Origin: Acidobacteriota bacterium
Lineage (GTDB): Bacteria; Acidobacteriota; Vicinamibacteria; Vicinamibacterales; UBA2999
Direction: 5' to 3'
Assembly (NCBI GenBank): GCA_013140955.1
Contig: JABFRY010000440.1
Location: forward strand, 1 to 6,688
Length of the DNA: 6,688 nt
Below, piece after piece: positions 1 to 6,560 of the stretch; position 1 is the first letter of the stretch; the number at the start of each line of letters is the position of its first letter. The position numbers and the translations under genes were made by a program. The notes under the pieces were generated by a model, which was not told where the DNA came from, did no database searches, and saw only the letters and a list, made by a program, of their open reading frames with translations.

Positions 1-859
1 GGCCGACGCGCTCGCCGCGCACGGCGGGTACCTGGCCGGCCACGGCCGCGGCGACCCGCCGGGCCAGTGTCTCGCTTGGCGTGATGAGCACCGCCCGGGC
101 ATCGGGGTCGTGTTCCGCCTGTGCGACGAGATCCGCCGCGATCCATGCCGCCGGCCCCCGGGCGGCGACGATGACGATCTCGGTCGGGCCCGCGTAGAAG
201 TCGATGCCGCAATCGGCGCTGACCAGGGCCTTGGCGGCCGCGACCCAGCGGTTGCCCGGACCCACGATCTTGTCCACGCGCGGCACCGTGGCCGTGCCAT
301 AGGCCAGTGCGGCCACGGCGTGGGCACCACCCACCCTGAAGAGCCGGCTGACGCCCGCCTCGCGCGCGGCGGCGAGCACCGCCGGTTCCGGGCGGGGACA
401 GGTCGCCACCACGTCCGCCACACCGGCGCACACCGCCGGGATGGCGGTCATCAGGAGCGAGGAGGGCAGTGGATAGCGTCCACCCGGCACGTAGCAGCCC
501 ACGCGGTCGAGTGGTACGACGCGCTGCTCGACACGCACGCCCGGCGCGACGGTGAGGCGCCAGCCCTTCGGGACCTGCCGCCTGGCCACGGCGCGGATGT
601 GCCGGGCAGCCTCGCGGATCGCCCGGCGTACGGGCGCGGGCGTCTGCCGCACCCCCTCGTCGATCTCGTCGGCGGAGACCTCGATCGACCCCTCGAGGCC
701 GTCGAGCGTGCGGGCGTAGCGCCGCAGGGCGCCGTCGCCCCCCGTCCGGACGTCGCGCACGATGCGGGCCGCGCGCGACTCGGTGGCCGCATCGCGCACC
801 CGTTCGGGCGCGAGCAACGCCGCCACCGCCGCCTGGTTCCTCGAACTGACTATCCTCAC
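1..859 (-). CDS. hisD: Histidinol dehydrogenase, N-terminal 286 residues (C-terminus beyond left edge)
   Basis: HisD catalyses the last two steps of histidine synthesis, the NAD-dependent four-electron oxidation of L-histidinol to L-histidine in the cytoplasm. The minus-strand reading frame shows family blocks in order: VGCYVPGGRYPLPSS (about residues 120-134), VGGAHAVAALAYGT (177-189), DKIVGPGN (196-203), CGIDFYAGPTE (217-227) and DLVAQAEHDPDA (243-254). In the last block Q247 and H250 correspond to zinc ligands Gln259 and His262 of the E. coli enzyme. The family is usually about 430 residues, so some 145 residues, including the catalytic Glu-His pair and the other zinc ligands, lie off the window. 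The start is a GTG at 859, chosen because a GGGGGA stretch lies a few bases upstream and no in-frame ATG exists between it and the hisG stop. It is the third gene of the hisI-hisG-hisD run, 25 bases after hisG. Identity is secure; the exact start is less so. Confidence 0.95.
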   Translation of the reverse strand, partial: MRIVSSRNQAAVAALLAPERVRDAATESRAARIVRDVRTGGDGALRRYARTLDGLEGSIEVSADEIDEGVRQTPAPVRRAIREAARHIRAVARRQVPKGWRLTVAPGVRVEQRVVPLDRVGCYVPGGRYPLPSSLLMTAIPAVCAGVADVVATCPRPEPAVLAAAREAGVSRLFRVGGAHAVAALAYGTATVPRVDKIVGPGNRWVAAAKALVSADCGIDFYAGPTEIVIVAARGPAAWIAADLVAQAEHDPDARAVLITPSETLARRVAAAVAGQVPAVRGERVG

Positions 860-884
860 CGTGGTTCCCCCGAGTCCAGCCGGA

Positions 885-1772
885 CTACAGCACGATCTTG
901 TTCAGCGGATATTCGACGATCCCCTCGCCGCCGGCTGCCTTCAGCCTCGGGATGAGGTCGCGGACCGAACGCTCGTCGATGATCGTGTTGACGGCCACCC
1001 ACTCCTCGTCGCTCAGAGCGGACAGCGTGGGTCTCTGGAGGGCGGGCAGCAGCGCGAGGATGGCCTGGAGGTCGTTGCGACGGACGTTGAGCATCAGGCC
1101 CACCCGGCCCTGCGCCTCGATGGCCGCCCGCAGGAGCAGCGCGATGTTCTCGATTTTGGTCTTCTTCCACGGGTCGGCCAGGGCCGCGCTGTTGGCAATG
1201 AGCTGGGTGTTGCTCTCCATCACGGTGTCGAGAATCCGCAGGCGGTTGGCGCGCAGCGTCGAGCCCGTCTCGGTGGCCTCGACGATGGCGTCGCAGAGCA
1301 CGGGCGGTTTCACCTCGGTGGCGCCCCACGAGAATTCGACCTTCACCTTCACGCCGAGCTTCGCGAAGTAGTCCTTCGTCACGCGCACCAGTTCGGTGGC
1401 GATGGTCGCGCCTTCGAAGTCGGCTGCGGACCGGTAGCGCGACTCCTCGGGCGCCGCGAGCACCCATCGGACCTTGCCGAAACTCTGCTTCGAGTAGACG
1501 AGGTCGGCGATCGGCGTCACGTCGTGCCGCTCGTTGTCGCCCAGGCGGTGCTCGGCAATCCAGTCCTGGCCGGTGAGGCCCGCATCGAGCACGCCGTCGC
1601 ACACGTAGCGCGCCATCTCCTGCGCGCGGATCAGCATGCACTCGATCTCCACGTCGTCGATCGTGGGGAAGTAGGAGCGCGAGCTGACGTAGATGTTGAA
1701 GCCCGCCCGCGCGAACAGCTGGACGGTCGCGTCCTGGAGGGAGCCCTTGGGGATGCCGAGCTTGAGTTTCAT
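885..1772 (-). CDS. hisG: ATP phosphoribosyltransferase, long form (295 aa)
   Basis: HisG condenses ATP and PRPP to phosphoribosyl-ATP, the first committed step of histidine synthesis. The protein starts MKLKLGIPKGSLQDAT, a typical HisG N-terminus. The PRPP-binding signature DAIVEATETGST is at residues 161-172, followed by LRANRLRILDTVMES. Residues of about 215-295 form the ACT-like C-terminal regulatory domain and end in EYPLNKIVL. At 295 residues this is the long-form enzyme, which in characterised cases is feedback-inhibited by histidine through that domain and does not need HisZ; inhibition here is inferred. The reading frame is open 36 bases further upstream, but I chose the ATG at 1772 because the protein matches the family from there and the ATG overlaps the hisI stop as ATGA, a translational-coupling arrangement. 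A GGAGGG lies 12 bases upstream inside hisI. Confidence 0.97.
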   Translation of the reverse strand: MKLKLGIPKGSLQDATVQLFARAGFNIYVSSRSYFPTIDDVEIECMLIRAQEMARYVCDGVLDAGLTGQDWIAEHRLGDNERHDVTPIADLVYSKQSFGKVRWVLAAPEESRYRSAADFEGATIATELVRVTKDYFAKLGVKVKVEFSWGATEVKPPVLCDAIVEATETGSTLRANRLRILDTVMESNTQLIANSAALADPWKKTKIENIALLLRAAIEAQGRVGLMLNVRRNDLQAILALLPALQRPTLSALSDEEWVAVNTIIDERSVRDLIPRLKAAGGEGIVEYPLNKIVL

Positions 1773-2095
1773 GGGATGGTTACGCCCTCCGCGCGCGTGA
1801 AGAAGCACGTGCGCTCACCCGTGTGGCACACGTTGCCGTCGCCGAGCCGCTCGGCCTTGATGAGCACGGTGTCGTCGTCGCAGTCGATGAACACCTCCCG
1901 GACGGCGAGCCGGTTGCCTGAGGTCTCGCCCTTGGTCCAGAGCGTGTTGCGCGTGCGGCTGAAGAACGTCACGTAGCCGGTGGCGCGTGTCAGCGCCCAC
2001 GCTTCGTCGTTCATGAAGCCCACCATCAGCACCTCGTGGCTCTGGTGGTCCTGCACGACCGCGGGAATCAGTCCGTCGAGTTTCGAGAAATCCAT
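1769..2095 (-). CDS. hisI: Phosphoribosyl-AMP cyclohydrolase, monofunctional (108 aa)
   Basis: HisI opens the purine ring of phosphoribosyl-AMP, the third step of histidine synthesis. Visible family blocks are FFSRTRNTLWTKGETSGN (residues 44-61), the metal-binding DCDDD (71-75) and CHTGERTCFF (90-99). Cys72, Cys90 and Cys97 match the three cysteines that bind zinc in characterised cyclohydrolases, with the last pair at the same 7-residue spacing. The protein ends at 108 residues, so it lacks the HisE pyrophosphohydrolase domain fused to it in enterobacteria; a separate hisE must lie elsewhere. The frame is open upstream to 2131, but I chose the ATG at 2095 because family homology begins at MDFSKLDGLIPAVVQD. 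Only a weak GGA precedes it. It is the first gene of the his run in this window and its leader contains a strong terminator hairpin. Confidence 0.96.
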   Translation of the reverse strand: MDFSKLDGLIPAVVQDHQSHEVLMVGFMNDEAWALTRATGYVTFFSRTRNTLWTKGETSGNRLAVREVFIDCDDDTVLIKAERLGDGNVCHTGERTCFFTRAEGVTIP

Positions 2096-2161
2096 AGTGT
2101 CAGTTCCGTCTGCGTGCCCTGCCGCCCGCACGACCCAGGGTCACGCGAGGCGCAGTACAAC

Positions 2162-2189
2162 AAAAAACCCCGCCAGTCGTTCGGCGGGG
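2162..2189 (-). terminator. Intrinsic terminator / candidate attenuator in the hisI leader
   Basis: On the minus strand the RNA forms a perfect 7-bp all-GC stem (CCCCGCC pairing with GGCGGGG, plus-strand arms 2183-2189 and 2168-2174) with an 8-base loop, followed directly by six U. It lies 66 bases upstream of the hisI ATG in the same orientation. No minus-strand gene that it could end is visible upstream, so it either attenuates his transcription or ends a small RNA. The hairpin itself is clear; its role is inferred. Confidence 0.82.
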
Positions 2190-2256
2190 CTGCCTGCGTT
2201 CGGGTGTCCGGGTGATGCGGTCCTAGTCCCGTCGCGCGCGCAGATCCGCCGTGTGG

Positions 2257-2272
2257 CCGGCATGATGGCCGG
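2257..2272. repeat. Inverted repeat CCGGC-N6-GCCGG
   Basis: A perfect 5-bp inverted repeat with a 6-base spacer, about 70 bases before the his leader terminator in the minus-strand reading direction. It could be a small hairpin in the leader RNA or an operator, but in sequence this GC-rich it may be chance. Confidence 0.35.
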
Positions 2273-2450
2273 AACGGTGGGAATGGATATGCCGGTGCGC
2301 GTGCCTGGAGACGACCACAGCGCACTGAGAGTAGCCGAAACTCCGAGACCTCCGCAAGCCACGCGTGGGCGCGCCCGCCGATTCCGCACACGGGCCCTCG
2401 CCGCGCTCGCCTGAGGATCGGCTCTTTTCGAGGCACGAATCGGTTCAAAC

Positions 2451-2460
2451 GATACTAAAT
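2451..2460. promoter_or_regulatory. AT-rich island with possible -10 elements for modA (and weakly for his)
   Basis: The sequence GATACTAAAT stands out against its surroundings. On the plus strand GATACT (4 of 6 to TATAAT) or TACTAA would place transcription start near 2463-2468, right at the first modA start codons. On the minus strand the same bases read TAGTAT, also 4 of 6. No good -35 hexamer is visible for either direction, so this is a weak call resting mainly on composition and position. Confidence 0.35.
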
Positions 2461-2461
2461 T

Positions 2462-3424
2462 GTGACGATGCGTGTGATGACGCCGCACGAGCGCCCCGCC
2501 CCTGGACCCGGCCGTGCCCGTCGACCCGTCCCGTGCCGCCCGAGCGCCACCTGTCCCAGCGCCACCTGCCGCAGCGCCACCTGCCGCAGCGCCACCCGTC
2601 CTGGCGCCACCCGTCCCAGGGCCACCCGTCCCCGTGCCAGCTGGATGCTCGTGGCCCTGTCGGTGGTCCTGCTGGTCCTGCTGGTCGTGCCGCAGGGTGC
2701 GGCGTGGGCCCAGCAGGGGGAGGTCCTGGTGTTCGCGGCCGCGAGTCTGTCCGACGTGCTGCGGCCGATCGTCTCGGACTTCGAAGCCGGCGGAGGAGGG
2801 CGGGTCGTGCTCAACCTGGCGGCGTCGAACGTCCTCGCGCGCCAGATTGCGGCGGGCGCCCGCGCCGATCTGTTCGTCAGTGCCGACGAAGCCCAGATGG
2901 AGCGCGTGGCGTCCGACCTCGTGCCGGGCAGCCGCGTGGCCCTGCTGTCGAACAGCCTGGCCGTCGTCGTGCCCGACGACAGGCCGCGCACCCTCGCGTC
3001 GGTGCACGAGTTGACGGACCCGTCGTTTGCGCGGATCGCGGTGGGGGATCCGGCGGCGGTTCCCGCGGGCGCCTACGCCCGTCGGTACCTGGAGCAGGAG
3101 GGCCTCTGGGACGTGCTCGCGCCCCGCCTCGTGCCCTCGGGCAGCGTCCGGCTGGCGCTGGCGGCCGTCGAGACCGGTGCCGTCGACGCGGCCATCGTGT
3201 ACCGCACCGATGCGGCCGTTGCCCGGCGGGCGCGGCTGGCGCTCTCGATTCCCATCGGCACCGGGCCACGCATCGTGTACCCGGCCGCCCTCGTGCGGGC
3301 CGGAACACACCGTGCGGCCGCCCGGGCACTGCTGGCGCACCTCCAGGGACCCCAGGCGCGCCGGCACTTCGAAGCCGCCGGGTTCATCGTGGCTGGGCCG
3401 GCCGCCCCGGCCGGGGGGCGGTGA
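2462..3424 (+). CDS. modA: Molybdate ABC transporter, periplasmic substrate-binding protein
   Basis: ModA binds molybdate (and usually tungstate) outside the inner membrane and delivers it to ModBC. Counting from the internal ATG at 2645, the family blocks are VLVFAAASLSDVL (residues 27-39), SNVLARQIAAGARADLFVSAD (61-81), AVPAGAYARRYL (138-149) and SVRLALAAVETG followed by AAIVYRTDA (167-190). Ser34, Ser61 and Tyr186 align with oxyanion-contacting residues of E. coli ModA. A hydrophobic segment ends in GAAWA, a plausible signal-peptidase site before QQGEV. The start is uncertain. GTG 2462, ATG 2468 and ATG 2477 all give an Arg/Pro-rich extension of 56-61 residues, mostly repeat-encoded, before the signal peptide. 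ATG 2645 gives a normal 259-residue ModA, but its signal peptide then lacks positive charge and has no Shine-Dalgarno. I report the longest form. The stop is 3 bases before modB. Confidence 0.9.
   Translation: MTMRVMTPHERPAPGPGRARRPVPCRPSATCPSATCRSATCRSATRPGATRPRATRPRASWMLVALSVVLLVLLVVPQGAAWAQQGEVLVFAAASLSDVLRPIVSDFEAGGGGRVVLNLAASNVLARQIAAGARADLFVSADEAQMERVASDLVPGSRVALLSNSLAVVVPDDRPRTLASVHELTDPSFARIAVGDPAAVPAGAYARRYLEQEGLWDVLAPRLVPSGSVRLALAAVETGAVDAAIVYRTDAAVARRARLALSIPIGTGPRIVYPAALVRAGTHRAAARALLAHLQGPQARRHFEAAGFIVAGPAAPAGGR
2543..2632 (+). repeat. Six tandem 15-base repeats at the 5' end of modA
   Basis: Six consecutive 15-base units follow the pattern (A/G)GCGCCACC(T/C)G(T/C)CC(C/T) or close variants, starting at 2543, 2558, 2573, 2588, 2603 and 2618. 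A degenerate partial unit follows. Units 2 and 3 are identical. In the modA frame they read SATCP, SATCR, SATCR, SATRP, GATRP and RATRP. Because the unit is a multiple of three, gain or loss of copies would keep the frame. Confidence 0.85.
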
Positions 3425-3427
3425 GGG

Positions 3428-4096
3428 ATGCCGGGCCTGCCTCCCGAGGTGCTGGGCATCGCCGGATTCACCCTCCTCGCCGCGCTGGTCGCCACGGCGG
3501 TGATGCTGGTGCCTGGCGTCGCGCTCGCCTGGGTGCTGGCCCGCCGTCGCTTCCCGGGCAGCACGGTCGTGGAGACCCTCGTTTCGCTGCCCCTGGTGCT
3601 GCCGCCGGTGGCCACCGGCCTGATGCTCCTGTGGCTCTTCAGCCGGCGGGGGCCCCTCGGCCCGCTGCTCGAGGCCCTGGACATCGACGTGGTCTTCTCG
3701 CCGGCGGCGGTGGTCGTGGCCATGGCCGTGATGGGCCTGCCGCTGCTCGTGCGCACGGCCCGCGCGGGCTTCGAACAGGGCACCCGACGCTTCGAGCAGG
3801 TGGCCGAGACGCTCGGCGCGTCGCCGTGGCGTGTGTTCCGCACCGTCACCCTGCCGCTGGCCTCGCGGACCATCCTGGCCGGGGCACTCCTCGCGTTCAC
3901 ACGTGCGCTCGGAGAGTTCGGCGCGACGATCGTGGTCGCCGGCAGCATTCCCGGGCGCACCCGCACGTTGGCCGTGGGACTCTACTCGGCCATCGAGACG
4001 GGAGATTCGGCCGTCGTGGCCGCGCTGCTCGCCACGTCGGTGGCGCTGTCGTTTGCGGCCGTGGCCGTGTCGAACCGCCTGGTCAGGGCCGCCTGA
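3428..4096 (+). CDS. modB: Molybdate ABC transporter permease (222 aa)
   Basis: ModB is the inner-membrane channel subunit of the molybdate importer; two copies are expected to pair with two ModC. About five hydrophobic segments can be seen (near residues 12-38, 48-71, 93-115, 147-170 and 196-214). The conserved cytoplasmic EAA loop that contacts the ATPase reads EQVAETLGASPWRVFRTVTL (residues 123-142) and is followed by FTRALGEFGAT, typical of the ModB/CysU group. LVSLPLVLPPVATGL at 51-65 is also a ModB-type block. Length is normal for the family. The ATG at 3428 lies 3 bases after the modA stop, with a GGTGAGGG purine stretch directly before it. The gene ends 1 base before modC, so all three genes are surely one transcript. 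Confidence 0.96.
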   Translation: MPGLPPEVLGIAGFTLLAALVATAVMLVPGVALAWVLARRRFPGSTVVETLVSLPLVLPPVATGLMLLWLFSRRGPLGPLLEALDIDVVFSPAAVVVAMAVMGLPLLVRTARAGFEQGTRRFEQVAETLGASPWRVFRTVTLPLASRTILAGALLAFTRALGEFGATIVVAGSIPGRTRTLAVGLYSAIETGDSAVVAALLATSVALSFAAVAVSNRLVRAA

Positions 4097-4097
4097 G

Positions 4098-4769
4098 ATG
4101 GCGCGATTCGAGATCCATCTGCGCCTGCGGCAGGGCGCGTTCACACTCGATGTCGGCATTCGGAGCGAGGCGAGGGTCCTGGCCCTGTTCGGGCCGTCGG
4201 GATCCGGGAAGACGTCCATCGTGGAAGCACTGGCCGGCCTGCGACCGGCGGCGCGCGGCCGGCTGGTGATCGACGGTCGTGTCCTCCTCGATTCGGACGC
4301 CGGCGTGAGCGTCCCCGCGCGTCACCGGAGCTTCGGGTACGTACCGCAGGACGTGCTGCTCTTCCCACACCTCGACGTGACGCAGAACATCGAGTACGGC
4401 GAGCGTGCGCGGCCGGGACCCGACACGGACGTCATTGCGGGATGGCTCGGCATCGATCACCTCCTGACCCGCTCGGCCGCGTCCCTGTCCGGTGGGGAAC
4501 GGCAGCGTGTCGCCATTGCCCGGGCGCTCTGGCGCCGGCCCGAGGCGCTCCTGCTCGACGAGCCCCTCTCGGCCGTGGACCTGCCGCGGCGCGGGCAGAT
4601 CATCAAGGCGCTGCTGCGGGCCCGCGACGAACTGGGATTGCCGATGATCTACGTCACGCACACCCCGGCAGAGGTATCCGCGGTGGCCGACGAGGTGATC
4701 GTGCTGGAGGGGGGATCGGTGGTGATGGCGGGCACGCCGGGCGAAGTGCTTCGCGCCGACGTGCCCTGA
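4098..4769 (+). CDS. modC: Molybdate ABC transporter ATPase, short form without MOP/TOBE domain (223 aa)
   Basis: ModC hydrolyses ATP to drive molybdate import through ModB. All ABC motifs are intact: Walker A GPSGSGKT (residues 32-39), Q-loop Q84 in YVPQDVLLFPH, signature LSGGERQ (130-136), Walker B ALLLDEP (150-156), D-loop SAVD (158-161) and switch His188 in YVTH. The protein stops at 223 residues shortly after the EVIVLEGGSVVMAGTPGEVL block. E. coli ModC is about 350 residues because it carries a C-terminal molybdate-binding MOP/TOBE domain, which mediates oxyanion control of transport in some systems; it is absent here. No frameshifted remnant follows, since metK converges only 31 bases downstream. 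The frame is open upstream inside modB, but ATG 4098, 1 base after the modB stop, gives the normal N-terminus. Assignment to molybdate rests on the modAB neighbours. Confidence 0.94.
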   Translation: MARFEIHLRLRQGAFTLDVGIRSEARVLALFGPSGSGKTSIVEALAGLRPAARGRLVIDGRVLLDSDAGVSVPARHRSFGYVPQDVLLFPHLDVTQNIEYGERARPGPDTDVIAGWLGIDHLLTRSAASLSGGERQRVAIARALWRRPEALLLDEPLSAVDLPRRGQIIKALLRARDELGLPMIYVTHTPAEVSAVADEVIVLEGGSVVMAGTPGEVLRADVP

Positions 4770-4800
4770 GAATCGACCGCGCGTGGCGGCCCCGCGAGTG

Positions 4801-5934
<1,134 letters not shown>

Positions 5935-5938
5935 GGTG

Positions 5939-5944
5939 CTCCTT
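5939..5944 (-). promoter_or_regulatory. metK Shine-Dalgarno AAGGAG
   Basis: The minus strand reads AAGGAG, then CACC, then the metK ATG. It follows the U tract of the leader terminator by only six bases, so the ribosome site itself is not buried in the terminator stem and regulation should act on transcription. Confidence 0.75.
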
Positions 5945-6067
5945 CAGGGCAAAAAAAAGCCCGCTGCCTGAGCCGCGGGTCCCTGCCTCACGACTTAGAT
6001 AGCTTGCGCGGGCGCAAAGCCAGAGACGCGGCCCATCAAGTCGGGAAAATCGCCGCGCCCCACGAAA
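5945..6067 (-). ncRNA. Structured metK leader, candidate attenuating riboswitch of unrecognised class
   Basis: On the minus strand the leader folds by eye into an outer stem, CGACTTGAT (6043-6035) with ATC, one bulged U and AAGTCG (6000-5991), giving 9 bp. Inside is a hairpin GCTTTGCG / CGCAAGC with loop CCCG (6020-6002). The terminator follows 11 bases after the outer stem. An alternative 8-bp pairing (one G-U) is possible between GGGCCGCG (6034-6027), inside the outer stem, and CGCGGCTC (5977-5970), which is the 5' half of the terminator. The two states exclude each other, as in an attenuator. A GGG at 6034-6032 could also pair with the CCC of the inner loop as a pseudoknot. The gene downstream makes SAM, so SAM, methionine or SAH are the natural ligand guesses. 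I do not recognise the SAM-I, SAM-II or SAH consensus. Sequence-only folding in GC-rich DNA is fallible. Confidence 0.55.
5951..5979 (-). terminator. Intrinsic terminator in the metK leader
   Basis: The minus strand reads CCCGC, G-A mismatch, GC, loop TCAG, GC, then GCGGG, C and eight T. The 5-bp outer stem pairs plus-strand 5975-5979 with 5960-5964. It is oriented to stop transcription entering metK and lies 16 bases before the start codon. No minus-strand gene upstream needs it, because the sixA-like gene is on the opposite strand. Confidence 0.8.
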
Positions 6068-6073
6068 CGCAAA

Positions 6074-6082
6074 AGTATAGCA
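6074..6082 (-). promoter_or_regulatory. Extended -10 promoter of metK (TGCTATACT)
   Basis: The minus strand reads TGC followed by TATACT, five of six matches to TATAAT with the TG extension that can replace a -35 box. No good -35 is seen 17 bases upstream, consistent with an extended -10 promoter. Transcription would start near 6067, giving a leader of about 130 bases before metK. Confidence 0.65.
6076..6081 (+). promoter_or_regulatory. Possible -10 for the sixA-like gene (TATAGC), overlapping the metK -10
   Basis: Plus-strand TATAGC matches TATAAT at 4 of 6 and would start transcription around 6088, only about five bases before the ATG at 6093. It shares bases 6076-6079 with the metK -10. 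No -35 is evident, so this is tentative. Confidence 0.35.
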
Positions 6083-6092
6083 TTGCTGGCAC

Positions 6093-6560
6093 ATGGTCGT
6101 TCTGGTTCACCACGGGCCCGCGGTGGGGCCCGACGTCGATCCCACCCGACCGCTCTCGGCGGAGGGCCTGGACGACGTGAAGGTCCTGGCCGACGCGATG
6201 GCGGACAAGGGGCTGAAACCCCACGCCATCTGGCACAGCGGCAAGCTACGCGCCCGGCAGACGGCCGAGGCCGTGTGGCTCGCCTGCAATCCCCTCGGGG
6301 CGTTCGGGGCCGAGCGCGGGCTGCAGCCCGCGGACCCTCCGGAGTGGCTGCGCGACCGCCTGGCCGGCGAGACACGCGACATCGTGGTGGTGGGCCACAT
6401 GCCGCATCTGCCAGCCCTTCTCGCGCTGCTGACCGGCGTCAGCGGTGCCGGGGCGCACTTCCCCGTGCACGGCTGTGTGGCGCTGGCCGACGACGGCGGA
6501 CGCTGGGTCGAGGCGTGGCGTGTCGTGCACCCCGAGCGAGCCGAGCGCCCCGGCCGCTAG
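6093..6560 (+). CDS. sixA: SixA-like histidine phosphatase superfamily protein with HHG in place of RHG (155 aa)
   Basis: SixA proteins are small single-domain histidine phosphatases; E. coli SixA acts on phosphohistidine in phosphotransfer proteins. Here the N-terminus MVVLVHHGPA matches the family's phosphate-binding start, but the usual Arg-His-Gly is His6-His7-Gly8. His7, the residue that is phosphorylated during catalysis, is kept. The middle block SGKLRARQTAEA (residues 49-60) corresponds to the SxLxRAxQTA motif, and the second catalytic histidine is H102 in VVVGHMPHL. Length and motif spacing fit SixA. The C-terminal tail is Arg/Pro-rich. The ATG at 6093 puts the motif at the usual distance from the start, but no Shine-Dalgarno precedes it. 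The stop TAG falls inside the CTAG next to an insertion sequence. No two-component or PTS gene is in view, so the substrate is unknown and the symbol reflects family resemblance only. Confidence 0.8.
   Translation: MVVLVHHGPAVGPDVDPTRPLSAEGLDDVKVLADAMADKGLKPHAIWHSGKLRARQTAEAVWLACNPLGAFGAERGLQPADPPEWLRDRLAGETRDIVVVGHMPHLPALLALLTGVSGAGAHFPVHGCVALADDGGRWVEAWRVVHPERAERPGR
6557..6560. repeat. CTAG, candidate IS481-type target site
   Basis: CTAG lies one base before the TGTGAATG that begins the insertion sequence end. IS481 is known to prefer CTAG targets. The partner copy, if the site is duplicated, would be beyond the right edge. The last three bases are the stop codon of the SixA-like gene. Confidence 0.5.

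Larger units (their letters stand above)
2096..2461. other. Divergent his/mod intergenic region (366 bases), no convincing gene
   Basis: This stretch separates the minus-strand his genes from the plus-strand mod genes and should hold both promoters. It contains one strong intrinsic terminator reading on the minus strand (2162-2189), an inverted repeat at 2257-2272, and an AT-rich island at about 2441-2463 in otherwise very GC-rich DNA. A minus-strand frame is open through it, but its Arg/Pro-rich product has no recognisable motif and runs through the terminator, so I do not call it. I see no run of histidine codons that would make a classical his leader peptide and no convincing ModE-type operator. 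Confidence 0.6.

Noticed and set aside
2162..2240. T-box riboswitch upstream of hisI
   Set aside because: The minus strand has TAGGACCGC before the terminator, one base from a T-box core, but the UGGN needed to pair with the tRNA end is broken, and no stem I or specifier loop can be made out.
2068..2448. Possible minus-strand 126-residue gene upstream of hisI
   Set aside because: It overlaps hisI's start, reads through the strong terminator and has no recognisable domain or ribosome site.
2543..2632. CRISPR array
   Set aside because: The 15-base units are directly abutting with no spacers and are in frame with modA; this is a simple coding tandem repeat.
762..4269. Long open frames antiparallel to or out of frame with his and mod genes (for example 762-1976 plus, 2365-4269 plus, 2141-4219 minus)
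   Set aside because: They are products of high GC and few stop codons. Their proteins are Arg/Gly/Pro/Ala-rich with no motifs, and they lie over genes with clear family signatures.
4770..4800. Bidirectional terminator between convergent modC and metK
   Set aside because: The 31-base gap has GC-rich self-complementary bases but no U tract on either strand and no clean hairpin.
5945..6067. Known SAM-I, SAM-II or SAH riboswitch upstream of metK
   Set aside because: I could not find the conserved core sequences of these classes on the minus strand. A covariance-model search would be decisive.
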